Shown: positions 37,861 to 50,104 of the stretch, in pieces | Layout: each line of letters starts with the position of its first letter | Numbering within the stretch: position 1 is the stretch's first letter | NCBI GenBank assembly: GCA_007922305.1 | Contig: ML677374.1 | Span: 6,619,619-6,683,618 of the forward strand | Direction of reading: 5' to 3' | Source of the DNA: Dermatemys mawii | Taxonomy: Eukaryota; Chordata; Testudines; Dermatemydidae | Length of the DNA: 64,000 bases | The notes under the pieces: model-generated | Told to the model about the DNA's origin: nothing | What the model saw: only the letters and a program-made list of their open reading frames with translations | Database searches by the model: none | Made by a program: the position numbers and the translations under genes

Positions 37861-38076
37861 TTGCAATAATGGATGCTTAACTCTTCTAACAAACCCCTCA
37901 GGATGCAAACGCCACTCATGCTCTAATAAAACAGGAAAACTTCTTTTGTGTGATCTTGTCTTAAACCAGAGTTCCTACTTGGACTGAAAAAGGGGAGCAG
38001 GGATTCTCTATCTAAGTTTAATCTGTTTAGAACCATATAAGGGACAAATCTAAAAGAATTTTTTTAGACAAAAGGT

Positions 38077-38101
38077 AAAAAAAAAAAAAAAAAAAAAAAA
38101 A
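38077..38101. repeat. Poly-A run, 25 nt
   Basis: This is an uninterrupted A tract. No recognised retroelement body precedes it. Confidence 0.95.
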
Positions 38102-39326
38102 GTTAAGAACAAACATTGACCAAAAACATTAAAATCTCCAGATGCCATCTTAGTTTTACAAGAACAGACCTGCCTCAAAATTTGTTGTGAACGTTAACTA
38201 AAACCATTCCTGTCCCTAGAATGCTTTGACGGAAACATATTTAAGTTTATCCTGAAAAACAAAAACATCAAATACGGTGAAAATTACAGAAAGATTCCCC
38301 CCAGCCACCCATACACACACTGCGCACGTAATATTTTTAAAAAGAAAATCCATGCCTTATGGGGATATTTTTCTGCTCATCTCACCAAAAGGAAAGCAAA
38401 AGGAAAGGTCACATTGGCAAATAGCTAAGAAAACTCAAATTTTAAGCTGAGCTGCTGCAGATTAACTCAATGTCCTTTTCTTTTCCCTGGTCCATTCAAA
38501 AATGTGGACGTTATCTATACTAGGATCTCTAGACCAGGAGAGACTGCATGGCCAAACAGCTTGCAGGAAAGATTTAGAAAAAGGAAAAATGGTGACTCAG
38601 CACATTGTATTTGACACAAACACTATCCAAAGGATTTATTCTGTTGCTGCTTCTGCATGGCAGAGATGTTACTGCAGTCAGAATATAAACTTATTTTAAT
38701 ATTTTTCATTATTTCCAAGAACCACATTTTAATAAATAGTCAAGTGCCTTAGTAGAATACGAGTAAGCCATACACAAAGATTAGTACATACACCAACCTC
38801 AGGTTAAAGTCCTATCCAGTTTAATAAATATGACTACAGTAAGGCTCTCCAGAAATTTCACATGGGCCCCTCAAAAAGTTATTCACTGTTCCTACAGAAT
38901 TTAAAAAGAGAAGGAATCCCTTCCTATGGATTTCTTCAACCATCCTGCATAAGCGTATAGCAGGGATATCATTTTCTATTGAATTCTACAGGATAGTTCC
39001 AATAGCATATATAAAGATATTTTCTAATTCCAAAGGACTTTTCCATAAGGGAAAAGAGGTGTTTGCATGAAAAAGCAAGGTGTATGCAAATAGCTAGACA
39101 ACATACCTCCACACAACACAGTTATGTGTTTTGCACACCCACATGCCTATTTGATGAGTGTCATCAGAAAAGCTACATTTCCTCTCTCTAGAATCACAAT
39201 TCTTTATTTATTGATATAGTAATAAATCACTTAGGTATTTGGATAAGGCTTAAAAGTCAACAGACAAAAATCCTCCCAAAGATCACATTCTGTAGTACTC
39301 GCTTCCAGGCCTGCATGGAGCTGTAC

Positions 39327-39530
39327 CTGTGCTGTCCTGGAGTCAGTCAACTCCTTGTACAAGCTGATGTCCAGGTAATAGCCAGATTCGTTGGTTAGGA
39401 AGAGACGGATGGGAATTGCCTTTCCGATTGGCGTCAAGCGAATGTTAATTTTCAGCTCTGCTTGGAGGACACGGAGCTTCCAAAGGCGGCTTCCATAGCG
39501 CATAACCATGCTCCGCACAGACTCTTCAAT
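39327..39530 (-). CDS. ACACA: ACACA exon, central region (about 1488-1555)
   Basis: The exon is 204 nt, 68 codons, from [19 protein letters not shown] to [11 protein letters not shown]. Compared with human, only Ile for Thr in LTPIGKAIP and Leu for Val in KELTDS were noticed. SRTAQ rather than SRSGN separates it from ACACB. It has phase 0 at both ends, acceptor TGCTAAG and donor CAG/GTACAG. Confidence 0.98.
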
Positions 39531-40985
39531 CTTAGCACACAGAGAAAGGTGAGTTTGCATTGCCATTCTGCTGTGGCTACATCCACCCCTTTGTTATTCC
39601 TCCTTCCCACACCGGACCCTACCAACATGTGGAGAATGGCTCATTTCCTTGAGGCCAGCATTCAGAATTTCAGACTAACCTAAGTGTGGGCTGATAGGGC
39701 TTCCCACCCATCTCTTCAATTGCCACCACTTTCCTTCCCTTCTTCTCCCCTCCATTTATACTCTATACTGCAGGAGCAGCAAGAATGCAATACAGACCTT
39801 GCACCCACAGATAGCTCCTTCTGAGGCTGGAATGGCGCTTCCACTCAGCAAGAGCACTGAAGTTCCTAAGGAGGTGGTGAGTGTCACTTTTGCCATGCTT
39901 CCAGTCTCCCTCTGGACCAAAATGAGACTGCCAGGGGTTCCCATACTGTGATATATGTGCCACTGGTGATACGTGAGCTAGATGTTTCACCAATTCACTT
40001 TACAACCGTGTTTTAAAAATACAAAAACCAATGAAGTTTGGGAACCGCGGAGAGCCTAACGGTTAGTCTTGAACTTGGGTCTTTTATGCACTAGCAATGT
40101 CACACCTCCAGCCAGCGCAATGGCCCCACTGCTTCCCCTTGACTGAATTTTCTTCTCTCACCTTCTGCAAACATTTCTCAGAGCTAAGAATTCTGAGACG
40201 CACGAAAGAACCCAGAGTGGCAAACAGTTAAGTAGCATTTATATGCACAATAACCATGTTTCACTGCACGTACAGTACAGTGCCTTAAATCAACAAAGCA
40301 ATTACCACTCTGAGCTTGTTCCCGGGCTGTTTTATTAAACTTTATAATATACTCCTGTTGGTAAATAGCGCATATTAAAGTAAGGCAATTTGTAGGCAGT
40401 TTCTAATATTCTCTCCAAAATCCTCTTTTCCAAGGCTGTTTCCAAGGCAAAACACACAGTCTGATTAGAATAGTACTGAACATCTCTGTTCCTGCTGAAG
40501 TCCCTGGGCACTGTGATGCTCAGGACCTCTGAAAATGAGACCTCTAGTCCCTCTGGGCAACTAGGACAAGTGCCTATGACCATTTTAATTAAAGGGCTTG
40601 CAAACCTGTCCCTGCTATCTCGGCTAATCAATGCCATTATTCCCTAAGTGTTATTCAATCTCATATTCCTTGCGAGAAACATTCACTAGTGGTTCTTTCC
40701 AGAGCCAGAAATACATTCCACCGAGTCTCAATTTTTACATGGCTTCCTAGGGAAAAGAAAAATTACTCCAGAATAATAGGATACCTAATATGACCCCCCC
40801 CCCCCACACACACACTTCCAGTGTAGAACACGGATTTCCTGTGCTTTGCCTATAAAACAGCAGGTGGAATTTGTATATTACACAATCTTTGATGGCTGGT
40901 ACTCTAACATAAGACCTACAGAACACTCTATTCCAGTGAGATTCAGCAAGGAGTAACAGACAGCTGAGAAGTGGGGGACATGTAC
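39531..40985 (-). other. ACACA: ACACA intron, 1.5 kb
   Basis: It contains a 12-C run followed by CA repeats at 40794-40815. Nothing else was recognised. Confidence 0.87.
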
Positions 40986-41141
40986 CTTGGATGGATCCAT
41001 GATGACAGTAGGCACAAAGTTTAAGAAGATGTGGTTGCAATCAGTTCGCACATTGGTGTTATTAAAGGCCACCTCCAGCTCATCCATGGCTTCCAGAAGC
41101 AAGCGCTCCCCTTCATTCTGCAGATACTCAAAGGAGGCCTC
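40986..41141 (-). CDS. ACACA: ACACA exon, central region (about 1436-1487)
   Basis: The exon is 156 nt, 52 codons, from [19 protein letters not shown] to [11 protein letters not shown], matching the recalled human ACACA throughout. It has phase 0 at both ends, acceptor CCTGTAG and donor AAG/GTACAT. The residue PSK (rather than PFK of ACACB) is another paralogue marker. Confidence 0.98.
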
Positions 41142-41602
41142 CTACAGGAGATTGCCAAAAGGTTATTTACTTTCCACTAGCCTTCCCTCAGCCCCAAACA
41201 CACGGTCATTAGACTGCAAAAGACCACAGAGGAATCTGACACAGAAAAAAGGTGAAATTCATTTCAGTGAGCTGTACAATTCTCCAGCTTACCCGAGTCT
41301 TTCTTCCAAAGACATCGATGATGGTGCCTGGTTCAGATACCAGGACAAATTGTGCTCTCAGTTACATCAGAATAAATCTGGAATAACTCCAGTAGAGTTA
41401 CTATAGATTTGACACTCCACCTAAAGTCTGAACCCAGACACTTGAAATGTGAGGTGCTATCAGACATGAGCCAGAAGCTGCAACATACCATCCAGCAGAA
41501 GGCAGTGGCTTCAGATTTTACCAACACACAAACACACACACACTTCTGACATATTTTTCACATACAACCTTGGAAATAGACCTCCCACACCAGGAAACCC
41601 AC
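41142..41602 (-). other. ACACA: ACACA intron, 461 bp
   Basis: This is a GT-AG intron with a short CA tract near 41525-41541 and no other recognised feature. Confidence 0.9.
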
Positions 41603-41818
41603 CTTGGTAACCAGGTCTGAATGCCTTATAATAGCCCTCACGAAGAACCTGTAGTCTGTCACCTCAGTGCCCACTTCAACTTTAGCTGCTCCCAGGTACA
41701 GGTGCATTTTGTGGTTGGCACACGGAATGGCAGTGAGATCAAAGTTCCGCATTCGGTTTAGCTCTAACTGGAAAGCCAGAGCTGGCTCCAGATGGCGGTA
41801 GATCCTATCTTCTTCAAA
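41603..41818 (-). CDS. ACACA: ACACA exon, central region (about 1364-1435)
   Basis: The exon is 216 nt, 72 codons, from [16 protein letters not shown] to [10 protein letters not shown]. It looks unchanged from the recalled human sequence over its whole length, the strongest conservation in the window. It has phase 0 at both ends, acceptor TTTTCCAG and donor AAG/GTGGGT. Confidence 0.98.
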
Positions 41819-43138
41819 CTGGAAAATGAAGGGAACCCACACCATAATATTAGGCACAAAAGGAATAAAAAGGGAAAAGTCAGGTAAGAAGTTGGATCCG
41901 GTAAGATGGAGAGAACTGTATAAAATCTACTGACCTGAGACACTAGTGATGTCTAGTGTTGCCATTCATACTAACAGGGTCCCATGTATTCTATTATTCT
42001 ACAGTGACCTAATTTACAACAAATTCTATCCTTAACTGCAAAATTATATTCCAGACTCTCAGCGTTTTTTTCTTTCTTTTTTTTTTTTTTTTTTTGGGGG
42101 GGGGGGGGGGGATGACTTAACCAACCCACAGGATGTTTGATTGTTTGCGAACTGCCCTATTAATTTCAGTGATCCAGCCCTGAAACCTTGAGTGTCAGCA
42201 TGGTGAACTGTTTCACTCCTGATCATTTTAGCAGAAACATTCAACTAATATTGATATCCTGCAATAGCAAACTGCCTCTCTTCTTCAGAGATGCCAAATG
42301 CTCCAACCGTCCCTACCTAGCAGTGCAAAATCTCCAACATCAACCCTTTGTTAACACCACAAACATCTTGGGCATACTGAAAATTTGAGATTAGTGTAAA
42401 ATAAAGAGAGGTCAATACAGAAATAAACAACAAGGGGTGCACTGCACTGTTCTTATTATGATTTTTCATATTTAATTAATTAGAAAGCTAAACATTGAAT
42501 GAACCTGCCTCACAATTTCAGATCTGATGCATCAGAATCATTAGTGTTAAGAGGTGCATATTGAAACTGTCTGAACGTTGAGAGTAGAACAAAAACCAAA
42601 GAACAGCGGTTCTCATGCTTTTCCACTTTATGTAAGATGCCTTCTTTTTGCAAAAGGGAAGATCCTTCTATAAAGAACATGCCCAAGTTCCTGCCTTCCC
42701 TCAAGCATCCTCTGTTTCTATAGCTCAGAACAAGCACTGCCTTGGACTAGACAGCATGTCATGCAATGTGCAGGCAAGTGCAATCAGTGGGATGACATGA
42801 AATTTATCAGTGGAGTCATTTTAATAATTTTGCATCACTAGGGCTAAGATTTTCAAAGACAGGAGCCTAAAGTCAGGCTTCTAAATCCTCAGCTAGACAC
42901 CTAAATAAGTGATCTGATTTCAAAATGACTAAGGACCCAATAACAACCATTGGCCTCAGCTGTCGACGCAGGGAGTGCCTGGATAAATGGGGGAGGGGTA
43001 TGTTCAGAATTGCCCAATGAGGTTTTGATAAGATCGACCCTCTCCCCTTTTAGAGAAGTTTGGAACGATTGCAGGAGAATGGAAAAATATCTGTTTAAAA
43101 GTTAGAGAGAGAAAAGCACCGGTAACTGTACGACTTAC
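41819..43138 (-). other. ACACA: ACACA intron, 1.3 kb
   Basis: It contains a striking T-tract then 16-G run (42065-42111) and an old repeat fragment of the AGATTTTCAAAG type at about 42838-42930. Confidence 0.87.
42065..42111. repeat. T-rich tract followed by 16 G
   Basis: A nearly pure T tract (42065-42095, broken by two C) is followed directly by G at 42096-42111. Confidence 0.95.
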
Positions 43139-43180
43139 CTTATCCCTGGCACGGAACGTGAAAAATTTAGGGAATTCCCT
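43139..43180 (-). CDS. ACACA: ACACA exon, 42 nt (about 1350-1363)
   Basis: The exon encodes 14 residues, REFPKFFTFRARDK, identical to the recalled human segment. It has phase 0 at both ends, acceptor CCAAACAG and a consensus donor AAG/GTAAGT. It stands 6.5 kb downstream of the previous exon. Confidence 0.97.
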
Positions 43181-43534
43181 CTGTTTGGAAATAAAAATGA
43201 TGATGTCAGTCCTTCAAAAGCATTGCACATCACCTGTACAGCCTATGAGCTCTTGAGAGATGGGAGTCCGTGTGGCAGTGCAGCAGGGGGAACTGCTGCC
43301 ATTACAATCTACCACTGCAACAGCTAGAGCTGCATTGCATTTTTATTTTGTAAATAAGATGGTGGGAAGATAAAAACCCTATTAAAGCTGTTGTAGGGGC
43401 ACGTTAAATCAATGTAGTTTATTTTACTATTGCAGTAGATGGTTCTTGACTACATCTTCAATATTTTTGTCTAACATTGAGTCTGAAAACAGATTCTAGC
43501 TGGCTGGGAAGGGATGGAGGTGGACACAGAAGAA

Positions 43535-43690
43535 CTCATCGGATTCTCTTATTATTATTATTACTATTGTTATTAAATGATATTGCAGTAGTGCCTAGGA
43601 GTCCAAGCCACAGACCAGAATTCTATTGTGCTAGGCCCTGCACAAACACAGAACAAAAAGACAGTCCCATCCCCAAAGAACTCCTCATAT
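43535..43690 (-). mobile_element. L2/CR1-like 3' end fragment
   Basis: On the minus strand it reads toward TTGTGCAGGGCCTAGCACAA, GACTCCTAGGCACTAC and an ATTATT-type simple tail, the 3' signature of an L2-like family. Confidence 0.55.
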
Positions 43691-44990
43691 TCCTAACACT
43701 GCTCATGTAGTTCCTCACCCAAGAAATAGTTTTAATTAATTCTGAGAAATTAATGAGCTCTAATAATGGACTTTAACGTCATAGTCTAGAAAGTCTACAA
43801 GATATAATACAAGTTCACTTGCTCCTATGTTAAATGCATGGAGATAATCTGTACCAAGGTCATAGGTCAAGTCCAAGGTCTTATTGCAAATCTAGAAAAA
43901 ATTATCCTTCCAGTGCCATACAACACAGCCCTCAGTTCCTAATAAGGCAGGAGTCTGCATGGAACTGCTCATACATTTGAAACGCGCAAATAGGTAACCG
44001 TTACCACAGTTTCTGCTGTTGGAAGTTTAGTTTTTACTTTTGCTTTCAATTCACTACAATGATCATAATTTTGGTTGTTATCCTATACTAAGGTGCTTGC
44101 AGTTGACTCTTTCCTATGCTGAATTCATTTTTTTTTATTATTATTATTATTACTACTGTGTTTTGGTGGATCCACCATGTTCTAAGAATCAAGGACACAC
44201 TGTAAAATGAAATGATGGATATTGGAAGTGCTAATGAGAAAGACTTTCTGTATTGCTCTTTAAAACACAATTATAATTGGAAAAAGACTATGTAAAGATG
44301 ACATCCTCATATTTACCCCCTACAGCACCAACCCAGTGAAGTCCTTACACATGTGCTTAACTATAAGCATGAGTTAACCCACTCACATCAATGGGATTAT
44401 GTACATACTAAAAGTTAAACATGCGTTTACATGCTTTGCTGCATTGGATCCCCGGTGTCTTCCAAGACTTATGCTCACTTTACTGATAAAAGCATGGGCT
44501 GGTTTTTAGTTTTTAAATATCATTCGAACTGCAAAGCCAGAGCTGCTATGGAAGAGTGGGTTGATTCCGTTCTGGACAAAAAAAAAATGGTCATTGCTGA
44601 TGGCAGCATCTGGGCCAGATTTTGCAGTCCCTGAAATTGGTTTTATACTCTCATAATTCCATTGACTTCAGAGTATGCTTTGCTCCAATGTTAAGTAAGC
44701 TTCAAGCTCTCCATTACTAACAGTGATGTCAGCGGCAGACTGCCCTGATCCCAGGTGAAACCTGTCGAGCGGCACAATTACAAAAATTGGCTTTTTGACT
44801 ACAAAAAATGACGAAATTTGACCTGGTGTCACTGAGACACAATAAATATGGAGTCCCATCCTCATTCTTAGAATCACAAGCACACTTTAGATATCAAGAG
44901 GAAAGGAAAACAATGTCATGTTGACTCAGTTCAACAACTGCAGCACAATGACAGGGAGAGCTGAAGTTCAATAAGGCGACACTGGCAGTG

Positions 44991-45140
44991 GATCCATAGA
45001 TTTTGAAGGCAGAAGGGACCATTAGAACATCAAGTCTGTCTGCCTGCATGACACAGGGCATAGAATTTCATCCAGCTACTCCTGTATTGAGCCCAATACT
45101 TTGCATTTGGCTAAAGCATCTCTTCCATAGTAGTCTCCTC
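44991..45140 (-). mobile_element. CR1-like LINE 3' end fragment
   Basis: The motif series AGATTTTGAAGGCAGAAGGG, CATGACACAGGGCATAG, ATTTCATCCAGCTACTCC and GAGCCCAATA is a widespread reptile and bird repeat whose 3' end begins at the low-coordinate side. Confidence 0.55.
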
Positions 45141-46560
45141 TAGTGCTACAAAAGTTTTGCCATGAAGAATCCCACCATTGGGATTATGGACAATACCATT
45201 TGTACCCATGAGATTCAGCAATCTCCTGAAACAGCATATAAGGAAACACATACAGAATCGAGACTTCCACATTGCCTCAATATCCTCCCAAATCCCTCCC
45301 ACCTGCCCCTCTGCATGCTGCCAATTTCTCCTATCATCATCCATGCTCATTCTATCACTAATGTAATTGCTTTCGAGACATTTGACTAGTGTTGTGGGCA
45401 AATATAATAATTAAATGTGCACGCACACAAAAATCCTCAGTGCTCTGGTACCAAAAACCAAAAGAGTGCTCCATTTCCTAGGAAGAGGAATTATACCCCT
45501 GCTGTGTTCTAATCAACCAACCATCATCAAGACAATCAAAATAATTTGCCTAAATTAGCCAATCAAGACACCCTGCAAATCAGAGAATGCAAAAAGCTAC
45601 AAACAGAAATCATCATAGCTGATTATTATACTAATAATCACGTTAAAAACCTAATGAGATGAGGAAATTGGAAGCTTGCTGGAGCAACTCTCTATTACTT
45701 CAACATGCTGGGAACTAATTATATAGACTGTAATTAAAACAAAAACAACCCCAAGCCAAGCCCTGGATAAGTTGATAGTTGGTCCAGTAAAACACTGAAC
45801 AGAATAAGAGACAATAATGAAGACAGATATTTATGCAGCATCTTCCATACAAAGAGCCCAAACTCTTCAAACTGATCACAAGCTCTGCTGCCTCCTCTAG
45901 GTTGGACTGTGGCAAGTTTTAAATAATGCACAGCTCTCTTCAGCAGATCAGGACAGAAAGTGAATCTGATGATCATGTCTGATTTTAACTACAAAGGAAT
46001 TCAGACATGTGAAACCGAGTGAAACCAACACTTGCATTAATAAGACTAAGTTCTTCAAAAAAGATGCAGATTTTTAATGATCACAGATAATCAGGACATT
46101 GGATTTCTGACTTGTTCAAACAATGGTACAATAATGACTGAACCACAGATGACATTTGCTACAGAATAATGGGTTTTCACTGCAGGTCACGCATCTAAAT
46201 ACTGACCAAACTGGATTCTGCTTAGCTTGCAAGATCATAACCCTGGGGCAGTACAGCTGCATTCAGTCATATATAACCTTGCTAGTAAGTTGAGTCAATG
46301 TGAGAGAGAGAGCAAGAGCATGAGCGAGAGCGCGCGCCCTGTTTTCACTAGCATGGAAGATGCCGCAATGGTGTCTTTGCCTGTTCAGCTTCCACTAGTT
46401 ACACAGAGGTAAGAGTGTGGGATAATGTTCACAGGACTCATTCAGAACCAGTGATGGGCAAACCTCAACAGGTTCCCAGGATCAGTTTAGATAAGCACTC
46501 AAAAATATACTTTTTCATCCAAATATTTCACCAATGCTTAGCAGGGCTGGGCTCTTAGAC

Positions 46561-46926
46561 CAGTGGCTCTCAACCAGGGGTCTGGGGGCCCCTTGGGGGC
46601 CGCAAGCAGGTTTCAAGGGGTCTGCTAAGCATGACCAGCATTAAACTCGCTAGAACCCAGGCCAGAAAGCCAAAGCCCCACTTCATGGGACTGCAGCATG
46701 GGACACTGAGTCCCACCATCTGGGGCTGAAGCCAAAGCCTGAGTAACTTAGCTTCGCAGTGCCCCCAGTGGTGTGGGGCCCTGGGTAACTGCCCTGTTTA
46801 CTACCCATAATGCTGGCCCTGGCTTTTATATGCAGAAAAACAGTTGTTGTAGCACAGCTGGGCTGTGGAGTTTTTATAGCACATGGGTGTGAGAGGGCTC
46901 AGAAAGAAAAAGGTTGAGAACCCCTG
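46561..46926. mobile_element. hAT-type non-autonomous element, 366 bp
   Basis: The left end CAGTGGCTCTCAACC and right end GGTTGAGAACCCCTG are the classic hAT inverted terminal repeats. Flanks TCTTAGAC (46553-46560) and CCTTAGAT (46927-46934) match at 6 of 8 positions, an aged target-site duplication. No transposase frame is present. Confidence 0.8.
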
Positions 46927-47891
46927 CCTTAGATTACATTAGATCTCTTCACAGTGCCCTATTCTCCTAGTGTGTCTTCTATATGCTACTATATAGTCCA
47001 CAGTGTTGCACTCAGCCCAAACTGCATAGCTCCCACCTTCTCAAACAGAATATTGTGTAGTGCATTTGAGAAAGTGCAGGGATTCCAGAAACTGAAAGAG
47101 GGGGGCTGCATGCATCACTGGTGATTATCAAGAGATTGGTCTTCAGACATCCCTAGAACGTCTTTTCACACACACAGAAACTACAGGGCAGGCACAGATG
47201 CGATCACACAATAAGGGTTAAATGTCCTTTGATGATTAGCAAACCTCTCAACTCACACAATTACTACTAGAGTTGACTGGTACCTTTCCCTGCCTTTCTC
47301 TGGCATTTTACCCAAGTCTTACCCTGCTTTCCTGCTTGTATCAAGCCCTGAGGCTAAGTAAAAGTTGGCATTCAGCTGTCATTTTACCTTGGAATACGGA
47401 AAAAAGAAAACAGTGACACTCCTGTAACTGTAATCACAACGTTTATTAACCGAAACCTAGGTAACGAGAATGCATTCACCCATTCAGAAGTGCATAACGT
47501 AATGGTGGAGCGCTCTCAATGCACACACCTTTCCATTCACTGCCCACACTCCCACTCATTTAAGCTGATCATTCACAAACTGGCTGAACTTTTACTAATT
47601 GTATGGGGTAGGCACTAGCGGCTTTAGACCGACAGTAAATATTGCCTTCTTCTGTAGCAGACTTTTTAGGGGTTGTTTGGTTTTGTTTAAATAGAAGCTG
47701 CCCTTTGCTTAAAACTTTAGGGGAAATTAAAGTTCATTGCGACAGCTTTTAAACTATATTTAAATTCGGTGGCTCTAGTAATAAATCAGTGAATTGTAGT
47801 ACTTTAAGAGAGAGCAGGACACACCTCAGCACTTTGAAAGGCTAGGATTTAGTCATACAAAATAATACCTGCATGTCTAGGGGTTGATTGT

Positions 47892-48019
47892 GGGTCCAAT
47901 CCAAGTCCAGCTGAAGTCAGTGTAAATTTTGCCATTGACTTAATGGTTACACACCAAATGCAGAGAGGCAGACCCTCCTCTGGCACTATGACAACTTACG
48001 CCAGCTGAGGATTGGCCCT
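47892..48019. repeat. Inverted-repeat element, hairpin type
   Basis: The ends GGGTCCAATCC...CCAGCTGA and CCAGCTGAGGATTGGCCC are imperfect inverses, with GAAGTCAGTG and CCATTGACTT inside. Confidence 0.5.
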
Positions 48020-49244
48020 AGGATCTGGGTGTCTGCAGGTATGCAAGTTTAAAAAAAACAGAGCCCCTCGTATGTAACAGACATTGCTGTGGCAATGTCC
48101 AATTCCCAAAACTATCACAGCTGAGGAATGATCATTAGAATGATTTGTTAATGCAGAATAATGGATGAAAATGCCAAACCCAGAGCCCCTCTCTTAATCC
48201 GCATCCCAACAAACTGAGTTCTCCAAGGATTCACCACCAGCAAGCTACATTTATTCACAGCCCCTCATATTCCATCCCCAAGTATCAATTTTATTCTCTA
48301 AGCTCCTGATTTCTCTTTCTAAAGCCCGGGGTTCTTTGCTCGAACACCCCACACTTCTGCTACGATTCCAGTTTCCTGTCTAAAGCCATTGACTGACCTA
48401 CATCTGTACATACTGTAATCAGACAGGTTTCTGCCATCAATAAACTGGGGAAAGTAGTTCAGTTTGCAGCATTTCCTAAAGCATTTTGGAAAGGCTTTTG
48501 CTGCGTTAGCCTGGAGGATAAACTCCCCTATTACTCTGTAGAGCAGAGCCAATGATGCTAACTCAGGGACAAGAAAAATATTCCTAGAACTAGATATTTC
48601 TAAATGAAAAAACAGAGAGTCTGTGAAGCATTTTGCTAGCATAGCCCACAAAGGCTCACCTCATTAAAATAAAGTTGGCAGCAGAAACTGAATGATCCAA
48701 TTGGCAAAAGTAGAAAATTTCTGAACAGCGTGAGTGCTGCAAGCAGATATCCAAGGGGAACTTATTAGCCACTGTTATTAAACTGGCATATATCAATGTA
48801 TTTTAAAAATATCTACAATGAGCCACTTTAGTGTGATTCATGGTGTATTAACATCTTACAATATTGATCGCACCTGGCCTTCAGCTTTGTGTCTGACAAC
48901 ATACTAGCTCTGGATTATAATTCAGGCTCCTTCATCATATCTGTGGTGTACATTCTATTTTCAATACACAGGTACAATTCCCAAGTGAACCTACCCAAGC
49001 TTATCATGAAAATAACAGGAGGCTTGTTGCTCAACTATTATTGCTGATGTTGGAATGCATTTCCCATATTGGGCTCTTTGCATCTGACTGCATTCCTTGC
49101 ACACACAGTGCTCCCATTAACTTCAGGAGGGGTTGCATGAATACCCAAGGGGGAAAGAAAAGCTGGCTTGTGCCCTATATAGTCCTCTTGAGAGTAGGAA
49201 TCAAACTAGCCATCACTGAAGTCGAAGCATGGGGAGAGGGAGAG

Positions 49245-49410
49245 GTTCCTAGTGGTTTCAGCAGCAGACTGGGTGCTGGCAATCCACAGTTCTACCAATG
49301 GCTCTGTCATTATGTGAACTGTGGCAAGTCATTTAATTGGTCCATTCCTGGGTTCTTCTGTAAAGCTGGTAAGGAGCTGGGAGATCCTTGAATAATATTT
49401 TTATGTTGTA
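49245..49410 (+). mobile_element. MIR-like SINE fragment
   Basis: It contains CCTAGTGGTTTCAGCAGCAG, CAATGGCTCTGTCATTATGT and GGCAAGTCATTTAATTGGTC, in MIR order. Confidence 0.55.
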
Positions 49411-49446
49411 AAAGACCAACCTAGATTATAGAGGTACAAACTCAGT

Positions 49447-49568
49447 CAGGTACTTAAATTACTAAGTACATTAAGCATGTGAATAGCCCCCTTGAAGTCA
49501 ACAGAACTACTCACGTGCTTAAAGTTAGTCACATGCCTAAGTACATGCTGACTGCTCAATCAGGACAA
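49447..49568. repeat. CTTAAGCATG-type dispersed repeat
   Basis: It carries ATTAAGCATGTGAATAGCCC, TTGAAGTCAACAGAACTACT and CACGTGCTTAAAGTTAG. Related copies lie at 23124-23178, 44337-44453, 51345-51440 and 57710-57778. Confidence 0.5.
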
Positions 49569-49703
49569 TGGGGTTGAATTTAAATAGCTCCAAAGAGTCA
49601 GATCTTCTCCTTACTCATAAGTAATGACTAGAATCACTTTATTTCCATGAACTGCAAAGAGGAATTGAAGGCAAAATTATCTTGATTTTTTTCTTTTACT
49701 TAC

Positions 49704-49748
49704 ATGAAATCTTTGATCCACCTCATAGTTGACCTGTTTCCTGAAATC
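49704..49748 (-). CDS. ACACA: ACACA exon, 45 nt, ACACA-specific segment (about 1335-1349)
   Basis: The exon encodes 15 residues, DFRKQVNYEVDQRFH, one residue different from human (Gln for Arg before RFH). It has phase 0 at both ends, acceptor TTTGTAAG and a strong donor CAT/GTAAGT. As recalled, human ACACB lacks this stretch and passes straight into EFPKFFTF, which supports calling this locus ACACA. Confidence 0.95.
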
Positions 49749-50047
49749 CTTACAAATGAAACAGAGAAAGACGGGGAGGGGAAGGAAGAGCAGAAGAAAG
49801 CTAGCAATTAGTACGAAAATCAAAAACAAATTAAGACAAGATTACAAGTGACTCAAAGATTTTTTTGTAATTGTCAATTAATATTCTTAAGCAAATTCAC
49901 TGAAACAGTCTCAGTTTTAGAGAATGAAGGCAACAAAAGAACTAAAACTATAGCAAATGCAATTTTTAATCTGAAAAACATTAAGACTAATTTCATTCCG
50001 AACTACAAATAAAAACCTTCCAAGCATCAAGGGAGATGTCAAAATAC

Positions 50048-50104
50048 CTTTTGTGCTACAAGGAACGTCAGCCTTCGAATCCCATGATCGATCAGGACTG
50101 ATTT
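50048..50104 (-). CDS. ACACA: ACACA exon, 57 nt (about 1316-1334)
   Basis: This short exon encodes 19 residues, KSVLIDHGIRRLTFLVAQK, matching the human stretch around VDHGIRRLTFLVAQK. It has phase 0 at both ends, a good pyrimidine-rich acceptor (CTTTTTACAG) and donor AAG/GTATTT. It is too short to appear as a long open frame, so it was found by matching the family sequence and checking the borders. Confidence 0.96.

Larger units (their letters stand above)
36489..39326 (-). other. ACACA: ACACA intron, 2.8 kb
   Basis: It holds a MIR-like fragment on the plus strand at about 37715-37860 and a 25-A run at 38077-38101. The rest appears unique; no exon was recognised. Confidence 0.85.
43181..49703 (-). 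other. ACACA: ACACA intron, 6.5 kb
   Basis: It holds an L2/CR1-like 3' fragment (43535-43690, minus), a CTTAAGCATG-type repeat (44337-44453), a CR1-like 3' end (44991-45140, minus), a 366-bp hAT element (46561-46926), a hairpin-type repeat (47892-48019), a MIR-like copy (49245-49410, plus) and another CTTAAGCATG-type copy (49447-49568). No exon was recognised between the flanking ones. Confidence 0.85.

Noticed and set aside
46295..46340. Alternating purine and GCGCGC tract as a regulatory or Z-DNA site
   Set aside because: It is a short impure GA/GC simple repeat with no further support.
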